In this document: positions 18,667-27,320 of the stretch, one piece after another
Position numbering within the stretch: the first letter of the stretch is position 1
How the letters are laid out: each line of letters starts with the position of its first letter
Assembly: GCF_016654015.1 (NCBI RefSeq)
Contig: NZ_JAEPWM010000010.1
Span: 62,001 to 126,000, forward strand
Direction: 5' to 3'
Origin: Ramlibacter ginsenosidimutans
GTDB taxonomy: Bacteria; Pseudomonadota; Gammaproteobacteria; Burkholderiales; Burkholderiaceae_C
Length of the DNA stretch: 64,000 bases
Notes under the pieces: model-generated
What the model was told of the DNA's origin: nothing
What the model saw: only the letters and a program-made list of their open reading frames with translations
The model's database searches: none
Program-made: the position numbers and the translations under genes

Positions 18667-19770
18667 ATGGAGCTTTCGCGCATCCGGATTCCCAAATCCC
18701 TGGGACTCGCCGTCCTCAGCCTCGCCCTGCTGGCCGCCGGAGCGGCCCACGCCGACGAGTACGGCGACGTCAACCAGCTGATGCGCTCCGGCAAGCTGCC
18801 CGAGGCGCTGAACAAGGCGGACCAGTACCTCGCCGGCAAGCCCAAGGACCCGCAGATGCGCTTCATCAAGGGCGTGGTGCTCACCGAGGCGGGGCGCACC
18901 GCCGAGGCCATCGCCACCTTCCAGAAGCTGACCGAGGACTACCCGGAGCTGCCGGAGCCGTACAACAACCTCGCCGTGCTGTACGCCGGCCAGGGGCAGT
19001 TCGACAAGGCGCGCGCCGCCCTCGAAATGGCGATCCGCACGAACCCGAGCTACGCCACCGCGCACGAGAACCTCGGCGATGTCTACGCGAAGCTCGCGAG
19101 CCAGGCGTACACACGCGCCCTGCAGCTCGATGCGAACAACACGCAGGTGCAGCCGAAGCTGGCCTTGATCCGCGAGCTGTTCTCCGTCGGCACCCGCACC
19201 TCCGCGGCCGCGCCGGCGGCGCGTGCGACCACCGTCGCTGCGGCACCCGCCGCTGCCCCCGCCGGCAAGCCGGCGCCAGCGCCCGCTGCGGCCCCGGCGC
19301 CGCGCGCTGCTCCTGCCGCTGCGCCGGTCGCTGCAGCGCATCCGGCACCTGCGCCCACTCCCGCCGTCGCCGCAGCCGCTGCGTCCGGTCCCACTTCGGC
19401 ACCCGCCGCCACGGCGGCAGCGCCTGCGGCCGGCACGCGCGAGGTCGAGGCCGCGGTCCATGCCTGGGCGAACGCGTGGTCCTCCAAGGACATGAACGCC
19501 TACCTCGCCTCGTACGGCAAGGAGTTCGACCCGCCCGGCAAACAGTCCCGTGCGGCGTGGGAGGCCGAGCGCCGCTCCCGCATCCTGGGCAAGAAGCAGA
19601 TTTCGGTGCAGCTCAGCGACCTGAAGGTGGCCGTGACCGGCAACAAGGCGGTCGCGCATTTCCACCAGAACTACAGCGCGGACGGGCTGAAGATCTCCAG
19701 CCACAAGACGCTGGACCTCGTGAGGAACGGCGAGCACTGGACCATCGTCCGGGAGAGCTCCGGCGCCTGA
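18667..19770 (+). CDS. Secreted TPR protein with C-terminal NTF2-like domain
   Basis: A 367-residue protein with a signal peptide (about residues 1-29, ending AHA). Three or so tetratricopeptide repeats follow (residues 30-165, e.g. PQMRFIKGVVLTEAGRTAEAIATFQKL, PEPYNNLAVLYAGQGQFDKARAALEMAI), then an Ala/Pro-rich linker of about 80 residues. The C-terminal domain (about 258-367, EVEAAVHAWANAWSSKDMNAYLASYGKEF) is of the NTF2/SnoaL-like type. The next gene, an L,D-transpeptidase, ends in the same kind of domain, so the pair probably acts together in the periplasm on the cell wall. The exact role is unknown. Confidence 0.75.
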   Translation: MELSRIRIPKSLGLAVLSLALLAAGAAHADEYGDVNQLMRSGKLPEALNKADQYLAGKPKDPQMRFIKGVVLTEAGRTAEAIATFQKLTEDYPELPEPYNNLAVLYAGQGQFDKARAALEMAIRTNPSYATAHENLGDVYAKLASQAYTRALQLDANNTQVQPKLALIRELFSVGTRTSAAAPAARATTVAAAPAAAPAGKPAPAPAAAPAPRAAPAAAPVAAAHPAPAPTPAVAAAAASGPTSAPAATAAAPAAGTREVEAAVHAWANAWSSKDMNAYLASYGKEFDPPGKQSRAAWEAERRSRILGKKQISVQLSDLKVAVTGNKAVAHFHQNYSADGLKISSHKTLDLVRNGEHWTIVRESSGA

Positions 19771-19788
19771 GGCGCCGAGGCGGCGACG

Positions 19789-21078
19789 ATGGCGGCGCAG
19801 GTTGTGCAGTTGAACCTCCCCCCTGGGTCTCTCCGGCAGCGCCGCGCGCTTGCCGCGCTCTGGATCGCAGCCTCGCTGCTGCCCTCCGCCTTCGCTTTCG
19901 CCTCTCCACCCGCGCGGCACGCCGCTGCGGTGGCTCATCGGCCCGCACCCAAGGTGGCGCTCCCCCGCGACGGGCAGGCCGAAGCCCGCCTCATCGAGAT
20001 CTACAAGCTCATTGGCAAGGCCGACACGCGCGCGGCGCTGCTCAAGGCCGAGGCCCTGGTGAAGGACCATCCCAACTTCGGGCTCGCGCAGCTCGTCTAC
20101 GGCGACCTGCTGACGTCGCAGGCGCGTCCGGTGCGCGCCTTCGGCGACGTGCCCGAAGGCGAGGCGAAGAGCGCAGCGCAGGCGCTGGCTGAACTGCGCG
20201 AGGAGTCGCAGCTGCGCATGCGCGCCTTGCGCGAGCGGCCCCCTGCCGGGGCGATCCCGGCGCAGTTCCTGCAGCTGTCCGCGCAGAACAAGCACGCCAT
20301 CGCGATCGACACGTCGCGCGCGCGCCTGTACCTGTTCGAGAACGGGCCCGAGGGCCTGAAGCTGGTTGCCGACTACTACATCTCCGTGGGCAAGTCCGGT
20401 ATCGAGAAGTCCGCCGAAGGCGACATGCGCACGCCGCTCGGCGTCTACTTCGTCACCAGCAATCTGGACCCGAAGTCGCTGAAGGACTTCTACGGCGCGG
20501 GCGCGCTGCCGATCAACTACCCGAATCCGTACGACGCCCGCCGCGGCAAGACCGGCCGGGGCATCTGGCTGCACGGCACGCCGCCCGCCCAGTTCTCGCG
20601 CGCCCCGAAGGCCACCGACGGCTGCGTGGTGCTCGCCAACCCCGACCTCGAGCGCATCATCCGGACCGTCGAGATTCGCACGACGCCCGTGGTCATCGCG
20701 CCCGCCCTGCGCTGGGTGCCGCCCGCGAGCGTGCAGGCCGAGAACCGCCACTTCAACGACGTGCTGCAGGCCTGGCGCAATGCCAAGGCCAGCGGCGACG
20801 TCAACCGCCTGCTCGCGTTCTACACGCCCGACTTCAACGTCAACGGCAAGTCGCTCTCCGACTGGACCGGCGTGATGAAGGTCGAGCTCGGCAAGATGCG
20901 CGGGCGCGAGATCGAAATGAAGGACCTGTCTCTGCTGCGCTGGACCGACAACGCGGACACCATGGTGGTAACCTTCGGCGAGGTGCCCGCGGGCTCCCGC
21001 ACGGGGCCGGTCAAGAGGCAGTACTGGGTCCGCCAGGGACCGCAGTGGAAGATCTTCTTCGAAGGAGTGATTGGTTGA
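19789..21078 (+). CDS. L,D-transpeptidase (YkuD) with C-terminal NTF2-like domain
   Basis: A 429-residue periplasmic enzyme with an N-terminal hydrophobic segment ([19 protein letters not shown], about residues 18-36). The YkuD domain lies at about 165-310: [17 protein letters not shown], then [30 protein letters not shown] with catalytic Cys279. YkuD enzymes make 3-3 crosslinks in peptidoglycan, attach lipoproteins to it, or cut such bonds. Residues about 320-429 are an NTF2-like domain ([28 protein letters not shown]) as in the upstream TPR protein. It lies 18 bases after that gene and overlaps the cyclophilin start by one base. The cysteine context DGC rather than HGC is a known variant. 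Confidence 0.88.
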   Translation: MAAQVVQLNLPPGSLRQRRALAALWIAASLLPSAFAFASPPARHAAAVAHRPAPKVALPRDGQAEARLIEIYKLIGKADTRAALLKAEALVKDHPNFGLAQLVYGDLLTSQARPVRAFGDVPEGEAKSAAQALAELREESQLRMRALRERPPAGAIPAQFLQLSAQNKHAIAIDTSRARLYLFENGPEGLKLVADYYISVGKSGIEKSAEGDMRTPLGVYFVTSNLDPKSLKDFYGAGALPINYPNPYDARRGKTGRGIWLHGTPPAQFSRAPKATDGCVVLANPDLERIIRTVEIRTTPVVIAPALRWVPPASVQAENRHFNDVLQAWRNAKASGDVNRLLAFYTPDFNVNGKSLSDWTGVMKVELGKMRGREIEMKDLSLLRWTDNADTMVVTFGEVPAGSRTGPVKRQYWVRQGPQWKIFFEGVIG

Positions 21079-21665
21079 TGCCCGTGTTCACGCGCCGCAT
21101 GGCGGCCGCTGTCCTGGCCGCCGGCTGCTTCGCCGTCCACGTCTGGGCGGCCGATGCGACCAAGGTGAAGTTCGCGACCACCGCCGGCGATTTCGTCGTC
21201 GAGGTCTATCCGGACAAGGCACCGAAGACGGTGGCGAATTTCCTGGAGTACGTGCGCGACAGGCACTACGACGGCACCATCTTCCACCGCGTCATCAACG
21301 GCTTCATGATCCAGGGCGGCGGCTTCGACCGCCACATGGTCGAGAAGAAGACCCGCCCGCCGGTGGTCCACGAAGGCCGCGATGCCTATGCCAAGGGACT
21401 GCGAAACGAGGTCGGGACGATCGCCATGGCCCGCACCAGCGACCCGAACTCGGCGACCTCGCAGTTCTTCATCAATGTCGCCGACAACACGCGCACGCTC
21501 GATCCCCCCGGACCCAACGCGCCCGGCTACACGGTCTTCGGCCGCGTGGTGAGCGGAATGGACGTGGTCAACAAGATCAAGGGCGTGCAGACCGGAAGCT
21601 CCGGCATGTACAGCGACGTGCCGCTCACCCCCGTGGTGATCGAGTCGGCGACGATCGTCAAATAG
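21078..21665 (+). CDS. Periplasmic cyclophilin-type peptidyl-prolyl isomerase
   Basis: A 195-residue cis-trans prolyl isomerase with a signal peptide (residues 1-25, ending VWA before ADATKVKF). Cyclophilin motifs are intact: [18 protein letters not shown], the [10 protein letters not shown] motif and [17 protein letters not shown]. It helps fold exported proteins. ATG 21078 shares a base with the transpeptidase stop. The next gene is a cytoplasmic paralogue, so the two probably arose by tandem duplication. Confidence 0.93.
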   Translation: MPVFTRRMAAAVLAAGCFAVHVWAADATKVKFATTAGDFVVEVYPDKAPKTVANFLEYVRDRHYDGTIFHRVINGFMIQGGGFDRHMVEKKTRPPVVHEGRDAYAKGLRNEVGTIAMARTSDPNSATSQFFINVADNTRTLDPPGPNAPGYTVFGRVVSGMDVVNKIKGVQTGSSGMYSDVPLTPVVIESATIVK

Positions 21666-21676
21666 AAAGGTTTTTC

Positions 21677-22180
21677 ATGAATCCCAAGGTCGAACTGCAC
21701 ATTGCGGGCGGTGGCGTCATCACGCTGGAACTCGACGAGCAGAAGGCACCGAAGACGGTCGCCAACTTCCTCGCCTACGTGAAGAAGGGCCACTACGACG
21801 GCACCATCTTCCACCGCGTCATCGATGGCTTCATGGTCCAGGGCGGCGGCTTCGCGCCCGGCATGAGCCAGAAGCCCACCGACGCTCCGATCGAGAACGA
21901 GGCCAACAACGGCCTGAAGAACGAGAAGTACAGCGTCGCGATGGCGCGCACCTCGGCGCCCCACTCCGCCTCGGCGCAGTTCTTCATCAACGTCGCCGAC
22001 AACGAATTCCTGAACCACAAGTCGCCCACGCCGCAGGGCTGGGGCTACGCCGTGTTCGGCAAGGTGGTCGGCGGCAAGGACGTCGTCGACCGCATCAAGG
22101 CCGTGGAGACGGGCAACCGCGGCGGCCACGGCGACGTGCCCAAGACGGACGTCGTCATCGAAAAGGCGGTCGTGGTCTGA
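21677..22180 (+). CDS. ppiB: Cytoplasmic cyclophilin-type peptidyl-prolyl isomerase
   Basis: A 167-residue PpiB-like isomerase without signal peptide ([31 protein letters not shown]). It carries [34 protein letters not shown] and [18 protein letters not shown]. An RBS (AGAAAGG) stands 6 bases before the ATG. About half of its residues match the exported paralogue just upstream. Its TGA overlaps the apparent CTG start of lpxH. Confidence 0.95.
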   Translation: MNPKVELHIAGGGVITLELDEQKAPKTVANFLAYVKKGHYDGTIFHRVIDGFMVQGGGFAPGMSQKPTDAPIENEANNGLKNEKYSVAMARTSAPHSASAQFFINVADNEFLNHKSPTPQGWGYAVFGKVVGGKDVVDRIKAVETGNRGGHGDVPKTDVVIEKAVVV

Positions 22181-22965
22181 ACACGGGGGCTGCCGCTGCC
22201 AGCGCGCCGGCGGCGCAGGAATGGCGCGCCCCGGCCGGCTGGCGCAGCGTCGAGTGCATCTCCGACCTGCACCTGCAGGCTTCCGACCCGGCCACGTTCG
22301 CGGCCTGGCAGCGCTACATGGCGGCTCTGCGCGCGGATGCGCTGTTCATCCTCGGCGACCTGTTCGAAGCCTGGGTCGGCGATGACGCCGCCGAGGTCGA
22401 AGGCTTCGAGCAGCAATGCGCGAACATCCTGCGCGCGACCGCGCGCAGGATGCCGGTGTTCTTCCTCGCCGGCAACCGCGACTTCCTGGTGGGAGCGCAG
22501 TTCGCGCAAGCCACCGGGGTGCAGTTGCTGCAGGACCCCACGGTGCTCGTGTTCGGGCCGCGCCGCTGGCTCCTGTCGCACGGCGACGCGCTGTGCATTG
22601 CCGACACCGAGTACCTCGCGTTCCGCGAGCAGGTCCGCAATCCGGCGTGGCAGCACGCCTTCCTCGCGCAGCCGCTCGCGGCGCGCCAGCAGGTCGCGCG
22701 CGGCATGCGCGCCGAAAGCGAGCAGCTGAAGCGCTCGGGGCGAGAGTATCCCGACGTGGACACCGCCGCCGCACTGCAGTGGCTCTCCGCCGCCAACGCC
22801 GACGTGCTGGTGCACGGCCACACGCACCGGCCCGCCGAACACGCGCTGGATGCGACCCGCCGGCGCATCGTGCTGAGCGACTGGGACGCCGCGGGCGTGC
22901 CGCCCCGGCTGCAGGCGTTGCGCCTGCACGCGGACGGCCACAGCGAGCGCGTCCCCCTGGCGTGA
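22177..22965 (+). CDS. lpxH: UDP-2,3-diacylglucosamine diphosphatase
   Basis: Cleaves UDP-2,3-diacylglucosamine to lipid X and UMP in lipid A synthesis at the inner membrane. Calcineurin-like metal motifs are present: CISDLHL (near residue 30), [31 protein letters not shown] and VHGHTHRP. The first in-frame ATG (22318) falls after SDLHL and would remove metal ligands, and there is no ATG, GTG or TTG before it. The only candidate is CTG at 22177, overlapping the ppiB TGA as CTGA, with AAAAGGCGG about 8 bases upstream. This gives 262 residues starting (M)[15 protein letters not shown], the usual family length. Confidence 0.88.
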   Translation: MNTGAAAASAPAAQEWRAPAGWRSVECISDLHLQASDPATFAAWQRYMAALRADALFILGDLFEAWVGDDAAEVEGFEQQCANILRATARRMPVFFLAGNRDFLVGAQFAQATGVQLLQDPTVLVFGPRRWLLSHGDALCIADTEYLAFREQVRNPAWQHAFLAQPLAARQQVARGMRAESEQLKRSGREYPDVDTAAALQWLSAANADVLVHGHTHRPAEHALDATRRRIVLSDWDAAGVPPRLQALRLHADGHSERVPLA

Positions 22966-23723
22966 TGTGGGGCTGGCTGCGCCGGCGCCCGCGCGCGCCG
23001 GACCTGCCCGACGCGCTGTGGCAGGCCACGCTGGCCCGTTATCCCTTCCTCGCCGAGCGCGAGCCGCAGGAGCTAGTGCGGCTGCGCGACATGTCGGCGC
23101 AATTCCTCGCGCGCAAGGAGTTTCATGGCGCCGGTGGACTGGTGATCACCGACGAGATGGCGCTGGCGATCGCCGCCCAGGCCGTGCTTCCCGTGCTGCA
23201 CCTCGGACTTTCCTGGTACGACGACTTCGTCGGCATCGTGGTGCATCCCGATGAAGTGGTGGCGCGCCGCACGACGGTCGACGACACCGGCATCGTGCAC
23301 GACTGGGACGAAGTCCTCGCCGGCGAGACCATGGAGGGCGGGCCGGTGATGCTGAACTGGCACGACGTGGCGCACGCGGGCAGCACCGCCGAAACCGGGT
23401 TCAACGTCGTCATCCACGAGTTCGTGCACAAGATCGACCTGCGCGACGGCGCTGCCAACGGCTGCCCGCCCCTGCCGTCGCGCGCCGCGCGCCTGCACTG
23501 GCTGGCGGTGCTCGAAGCCAGCTACGCCAGGTTCTGCGAACAGGTGAAGGTCGCCGAGCGCTTCGGCGGCGCGACTCCCTGGCTGGACGACTATGGCGCC
23601 ACGGCGCTCGACGAGTTCTTCGCCGTAGCGTGCGAAGCCTACTTCGTGAACCGGTCGCGATTCACCAAGGACTTCCCGGAGCTCACGACCCTGTTCGACG
23701 GCTTCTTCCGCCCACGGCGTTGA
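22965..23723 (+). CDS. mtfA: MtfA-like zinc-dependent peptidase (M90)
   Basis: A 252-residue cytoplasmic protein with the zinc motif HEFVH (His151, Glu152, His155) in NVVIHEFVHKIDLRDGAANG, plus LDDYGATALDEFFAVACEAYF with the third-ligand region. E. coli MtfA binds the repressor Mlc and has aminopeptidase activity. Other family marks are PDLPDALWQATLARYPFL at the start and SWYDDFVGIVVHPDEVV. The ATG overlaps the lpxH stop (TGATG). Its regulatory partner here is unknown. Confidence 0.9.
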   Translation: MWGWLRRRPRAPDLPDALWQATLARYPFLAEREPQELVRLRDMSAQFLARKEFHGAGGLVITDEMALAIAAQAVLPVLHLGLSWYDDFVGIVVHPDEVVARRTTVDDTGIVHDWDEVLAGETMEGGPVMLNWHDVAHAGSTAETGFNVVIHEFVHKIDLRDGAANGCPPLPSRAARLHWLAVLEASYARFCEQVKVAERFGGATPWLDDYGATALDEFFAVACEAYFVNRSRFTKDFPELTTLFDGFFRPRR

Positions 23724-23769
23724 CACCGGGCGCGCGGTGATGCGCGCCCCCGGCGAACGCATTCGCGAC

Positions 23770-26499
23770 TCAGCGCCGCAACAGGTTCTTCAGCGCGTTC
23801 TGCAGCCGGCGCGCCGCTGCGGCGTCGTACGCCGTCGCCAGCACCTTCGCGACGTCGGTCCCCCAGGTTTCCTGCGGGCCCGGCTCGTGCCGCTTCGTCA
23901 GCAGCAGCAGTTGCATCTGGCGGCGCGCCGCGATCTGCTCCGCCGGCGTGGGTACGTCGGCGGCGATCTCCAGCCGCAGCAGCAGGTCGGAGGCGTCGCC
24001 CGCGCCGGGCTTGGCCAGCGCCTGCACCCACGCCTGGCGCACCTGCGGCGTCACCACGCGTCCGAGCTCCTGGTGGCTCGGCACCTGCTCGCCCGAACGC
24101 TGCTCCCACGCGGTCATCAGCTGGGTCAACGCTTCCCCGTGCGCCTGGGCCGCGAGCTTGCGCAGCGCGGCCTGCGCGTGTTCCAGCGCATCGCGCTGGG
24201 CGCGGAATGCGGTGTCGCCCAGGCGGGGACCGCGGTCTTCCCGCTCGCCGCCGCGGAAGCCGCCGCCACGGTCGTCGCGGTCGCTCCGGAAGCCAGCGCC
24301 GCGACGGTCGTCCCGGCCGCCGGGCCCCGGACGGCGCGCATCGAACTTGCCGCGGCCGGCCGCAGCCGTCTCGGGCCGGCGCGCACCGGGACGGTCGTCG
24401 CCACGCATCGCGATCACCGGCTTCGCAGGCTTGGCCGGCGCAGCGGGTGCGGCGGCCGCCTCGCCTTCGGCGGGCTCGGCGGTTGCCTCGGCGGCCACGG
24501 CATCGCCTGAAGGCGCGGGCGCCGGCGCCGCAGCGGCGGCCGCATCGGCGTCATCGCGCGCCTTGAGCGCCTGTTCGAGCGCCGCCATCGCGGCACGGAT
24601 CTTCTGCGCGTCGCCGCTGGCGGTCGCTTCCTCGACGGCGCGCGATGCGTCCAGCACGGCGCGATCGCGTCCGCTCATGGCCGCCGCGGCCTTCTCGCGT
24701 TCCTGGGTCTTGCGGTTGAACGCGTCATCGATCGGCTTGCGGAACGCGTCCCAGAGCTTCTGCTCCTGCTTGCGATCGAGCGGCACGGTCTGCGCCTCGG
24801 CCTGCCAGCGCTGCTGCAGCGACTTCACGGCGTCGATGCGCAGCATGGGAGCATCGCCGAGGACCTTCGCCTCCTCGATCATCGCGTTGCGCCGTTCGAT
24901 ACTGGACTTCTGCGCCGCTTCCAGGGGCGCCGCGGCGTGGCCGATCGCCTCCTTCCACTGCGGCTGCAGTTCCGCGAAAGCCTTCTCGCTGAGGTGCCCC
25001 GCCTCGCGCCAGCGGTCGGAGAACTGGTGCAGCGCGCGGTTGAAGGACTTCCAGTCGCCCTGGGGCGCATCGGCGTGGGCGGCAGCCCAGGCCTTCACTT
25101 CCTCGATCAGCGCCAGGCGCGCGGCGCGGTGTTCGGCGGCTTCGGTCTTGACCTTGTCCAGCCATTCCTGCACCACCTTGTAGGCTTCGTTGCAAGCTTC
25201 GTCGAAGCGCTTCCAGAGCGCGTGGTTGGGCGGGCCGCCCTGGTCCACCTGCTTCCACTGCTCGCGCAAGGCGCGCAGCGTCTCCTGCATCTTGCGGCCG
25301 CCATAGCGCGGCTTGCGCGCGACCGGTGCGGCCGGCGCCGCGGCGGGGGACACGGCCTGCGCTTCGGCCTGCGCGGCCTCTGCGGTGTTCTCGGTGGCGG
25401 CTGCGGGCGGCGTCGCCGGCGCGACGGGCTCGAACAAGGCCTCGGCCTTCGCGACGAGTTCCTGCCGCAGCTGGTCGGCGCGCCAGCGCTGCCAGCCTTC
25501 CAGCTCGGTGGCCGTGCCGAGCGCCGCATGCGCCTGCGCTTCCAGCTTGTCGTCCAGCAGCTTGCCGTGTTCCTTCAGCGCGTTGCGCAAGGCGTTCGCT
25601 GCGCCGGCGCTGGCCTTGCCATGGCCTTGCGCGACTTCCTGTTCGACCTTGGCCAGCGCTTCCGCCACGACCTGGTTGGCCCTGGCCCGCACTTCCGGAT
25701 CCACCTTGGGCCGCGCAGGCTTGGTAGGGGCGGCCTCGGCCGGCAGGCCGCGCGCCTGGCGCAGCTCGTCGGCCCACACCGGCACCGGCGGCAGGGGCGC
25801 CTCTGTATTGGTAGCGGCGGCGCTCGCCTGGGCGAGCGCGCTCTGGAAGGCGTCCCACACCACCTGCAACTGGTTGCGCGAAGCTTCCAGCAGCGGCGGG
25901 AAGCGGGGCTCGACGCTCGGCCAGTTGGAATCCTCGAGCAGCGCCTGCGCCTGCGCCTGCCACTGCGGGACGTCGGCGCGCAAGCTCTCGGCGGCAGCCT
26001 CGGCGTCCTTCCAGGACTTGGTGGAGAGCACCTCGATCCGCTGTGCGAGCAGCACGGCGGCTTCGCGCTGGACCTGGACGCGGTTCTGCAGGTCCTCGAT
26101 GCCCTTCACCCGGTCGGCCAGTTGCGTCTTCACGCCGGCGAGCGGTTCGCGACTGAGGGGGGCGCCGGCCTTGGCCGCGTCGCGCTGCCAGGCCATCGCG
26201 TCGGCGATGTTCAGGCGCGGCTGCGACAGCAGCGTGCGTCCCTTCTCGGCCCATTCCGCGGCGATCGCTTCCTGGCCCTTGGCGCGCTTGATCTCGTCGA
26301 GCTTCTCGCGCAGCGGGCGGGCAGCGCCCTTGTCGCGGGCGCTCAGCTCGCGGAACACCTCCTGCATCTGCTCGGCGCTCGGTTCGGCGGCCAGCCAGTC
26401 GCGCACTCGCGCGGCGCGCTCGCCCGAGGTCGGCGCGGAAAAGGCACCCCCGGTCAGCGCGTCCAGCGCCTGGGTGTCGTGGGTCTTCAAGGTGCTCAC
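23770..26499 (-). CDS. DUF349-repeat protein with RGG-like segment
   Basis: A large (909 residues) soluble, mostly helical protein. It contains several DUF349-like units, recognisable as Trp-rich helical repeats such as RAREQ-like REQWKQVDQGGPPNHALWKRFDEACNEAY, QGDWKSFNRALHQFSDRWREAGHL and RDRKQEQKLWDAFRKPID. A charged glycine/arginine segment at about residues 695-765 (RPGARRP, GGRDDRRGAGFRSDRDD, GGGFRGGERED) resembles an RGG box and suggests RNA binding. Ala/Pro-rich linkers separate the blocks. The function of DUF349 proteins in proteobacteria is not settled. It is a lone minus-strand gene, convergent with mtfA. Confidence 0.82.
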   Translation of the reverse strand: MSTLKTHDTQALDALTGGAFSAPTSGERAARVRDWLAAEPSAEQMQEVFRELSARDKGAARPLREKLDEIKRAKGQEAIAAEWAEKGRTLLSQPRLNIADAMAWQRDAAKAGAPLSREPLAGVKTQLADRVKGIEDLQNRVQVQREAAVLLAQRIEVLSTKSWKDAEAAAESLRADVPQWQAQAQALLEDSNWPSVEPRFPPLLEASRNQLQVVWDAFQSALAQASAAATNTEAPLPPVPVWADELRQARGLPAEAAPTKPARPKVDPEVRARANQVVAEALAKVEQEVAQGHGKASAGAANALRNALKEHGKLLDDKLEAQAHAALGTATELEGWQRWRADQLRQELVAKAEALFEPVAPATPPAAATENTAEAAQAEAQAVSPAAAPAAPVARKPRYGGRKMQETLRALREQWKQVDQGGPPNHALWKRFDEACNEAYKVVQEWLDKVKTEAAEHRAARLALIEEVKAWAAAHADAPQGDWKSFNRALHQFSDRWREAGHLSEKAFAELQPQWKEAIGHAAAPLEAAQKSSIERRNAMIEEAKVLGDAPMLRIDAVKSLQQRWQAEAQTVPLDRKQEQKLWDAFRKPIDDAFNRKTQEREKAAAAMSGRDRAVLDASRAVEEATASGDAQKIRAAMAALEQALKARDDADAAAAAAPAPAPSGDAVAAEATAEPAEGEAAAAPAAPAKPAKPVIAMRGDDRPGARRPETAAAGRGKFDARRPGPGGRDDRRGAGFRSDRDDRGGGFRGGEREDRGPRLGDTAFRAQRDALEHAQAALRKLAAQAHGEALTQLMTAWEQRSGEQVPSHQELGRVVTPQVRQAWVQALAKPGAGDASDLLLRLEIAADVPTPAEQIAARRQMQLLLLTKRHEPGPQETWGTDVAKVLATAYDAAAARRLQNALKNLLRR

Positions 26500-26602
26500 T
26501 GCAAGTCTTCGGTGGGGAAAGGAAAGCCCCCGGGGCGGGGGGCGAGGCGCCTATTCTCGCCGCGAAACGAAGGCATGGTGCAAGCAGTGCGGCGCCGCGC
26601 AC

Positions 26603-26646
26603 AAAGAGAAAGCCCGGCCAGGAGCCTGAAGCTGCCTGCCGGGCTT
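26603..26646 (-). terminator. Terminator-like stem on the minus strand
   Basis: AAGCCCGGC and GCCGGGCTT arms (9 bp) with a 19-base loop, followed on the minus strand by TCTCTTTG. It would end a transcript coming leftward from the gene-free region, and no protein gene precedes it on that strand. Confidence 0.4.
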
Positions 26647-27072
26647 GGCGGCGCGCCCGATGTCGCTGCCGCTGGGTTCGCGACACGGACCGGATGGCCG
26701 CATCGCGCCGGAAGCAAAGATTGCTTCCAAGTGGGGCCGGGGCTGCCACAGAGCGTGGCCCTACCGGCTGACACCTGATCGCTCAGGCCTTGCCAAGTTA
26801 GGCCAGCACCGCCGCGTTTTCCAATACGGTTTTTCAATGGCGTTCCCGAGCTCCATTGGGGCGGCTCCTGGGCATGACGAAGAACATGACAGAAGGCAGG
26901 CACCGGCGCCATGCACCGACAAGCGGTTGCCGGGCTGAACGGCCGACCGGCCCGCTAGCAAAGTCATAGTGCCGGGACCCTTGTCGGTCGGTCCCCGACA
27001 CGGCACGTCGGCCGCAGCCTACGGACCCCGGAGGTGCCTCAGCGGTAAAGTGAGGCCCTTGTTCCAACCCAT

Positions 27073-27130
27073 TCGCATAAGGAATGAGCTAAACATCCTT
27101 GACCTGGCATTAGGCGGCTTCCTAGAATCC
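27073..27130 (+). promoter_or_regulatory. Sigma-70 promoter with upstream LysR-type palindrome
   Basis: TTGACC (27101-27106) and TAGAAT (27125-27130) with an 18-base spacer. Just upstream is ATTCGCATAAGGAAT (27073-27087), whose outer ATTC/GAAT arms fit the T-N11-A rule of LysR-family operators. It resembles CysB-type sites, but that assignment is a guess. Confidence 0.6.
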
Positions 27131-27320
27131 GCCGGTTCCTGGACCCCTAAGCGGCCGGAACGACCAGAAACCCGCTGCCGAACCCGGCGAGTCGGACCGT
27201 GACAGGCTCTCCATGCGAGAGCCTCCGAGCCGACAGCGTACCAATCCAAACGAGGAGCCGACGGTGAGTTCGCCCCTGGCGAACGAAACCACGCGGCACC
27301 CCGCGTAGAAAGGAAGTGCT
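27131..27320 (+). promoter_or_regulatory. Long folded 5' leader of the transglycosylase gene
   Basis: About 185 bases between the predicted start site and the ATG. Contains AGGCTCTC-N5-GAGAGCCT (27204-27224), GTTCGCC-CCT-GGCGAAC (27268-27284), and a direct repeat GAGCCGAC at 27227 and 27255. I match it to no known riboswitch. Confidence 0.4.

Larger units (their letters stand above)
26500..27320. other. Structured gene-free region (about 820 bases)
   Basis: No credible protein gene on either strand. It holds: a minus-strand terminator-like stem at 26603-26646; a perfect hairpin GGAAGCAA/TTGCTTCC near 26722; a nested hairpin at 26969-27006 (GTGCCG...CGGCAC enclosing TGTCGG...CCGACA); GCCTCA/TGAGGC near 27037; a palindrome ATTCGCATAAGGAAT at 27073-27087; a promoter at 27101-27130; and a folded leader to the transglycosylase start. 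One or more small RNAs on the minus strand are possible. Confidence 0.6.

Noticed and set aside
19200..19440. A tandem repeat in the TPR gene
   Set aside because: It is a low-complexity Ala/Pro linker without regular unit length, common in exported proteins of high-GC bacteria.
22318..22965. lpxH starting at ATG 22318
   Set aside because: It would delete the SDLHL metal-binding motif and the first 47 residues of the enzyme.
26496..26912. A 138-codon minus-strand ORF in the gene-free region
   Set aside because: No RBS, no recognisable domain, and it spans hairpins and the orphan terminator; composition looks non-coding.
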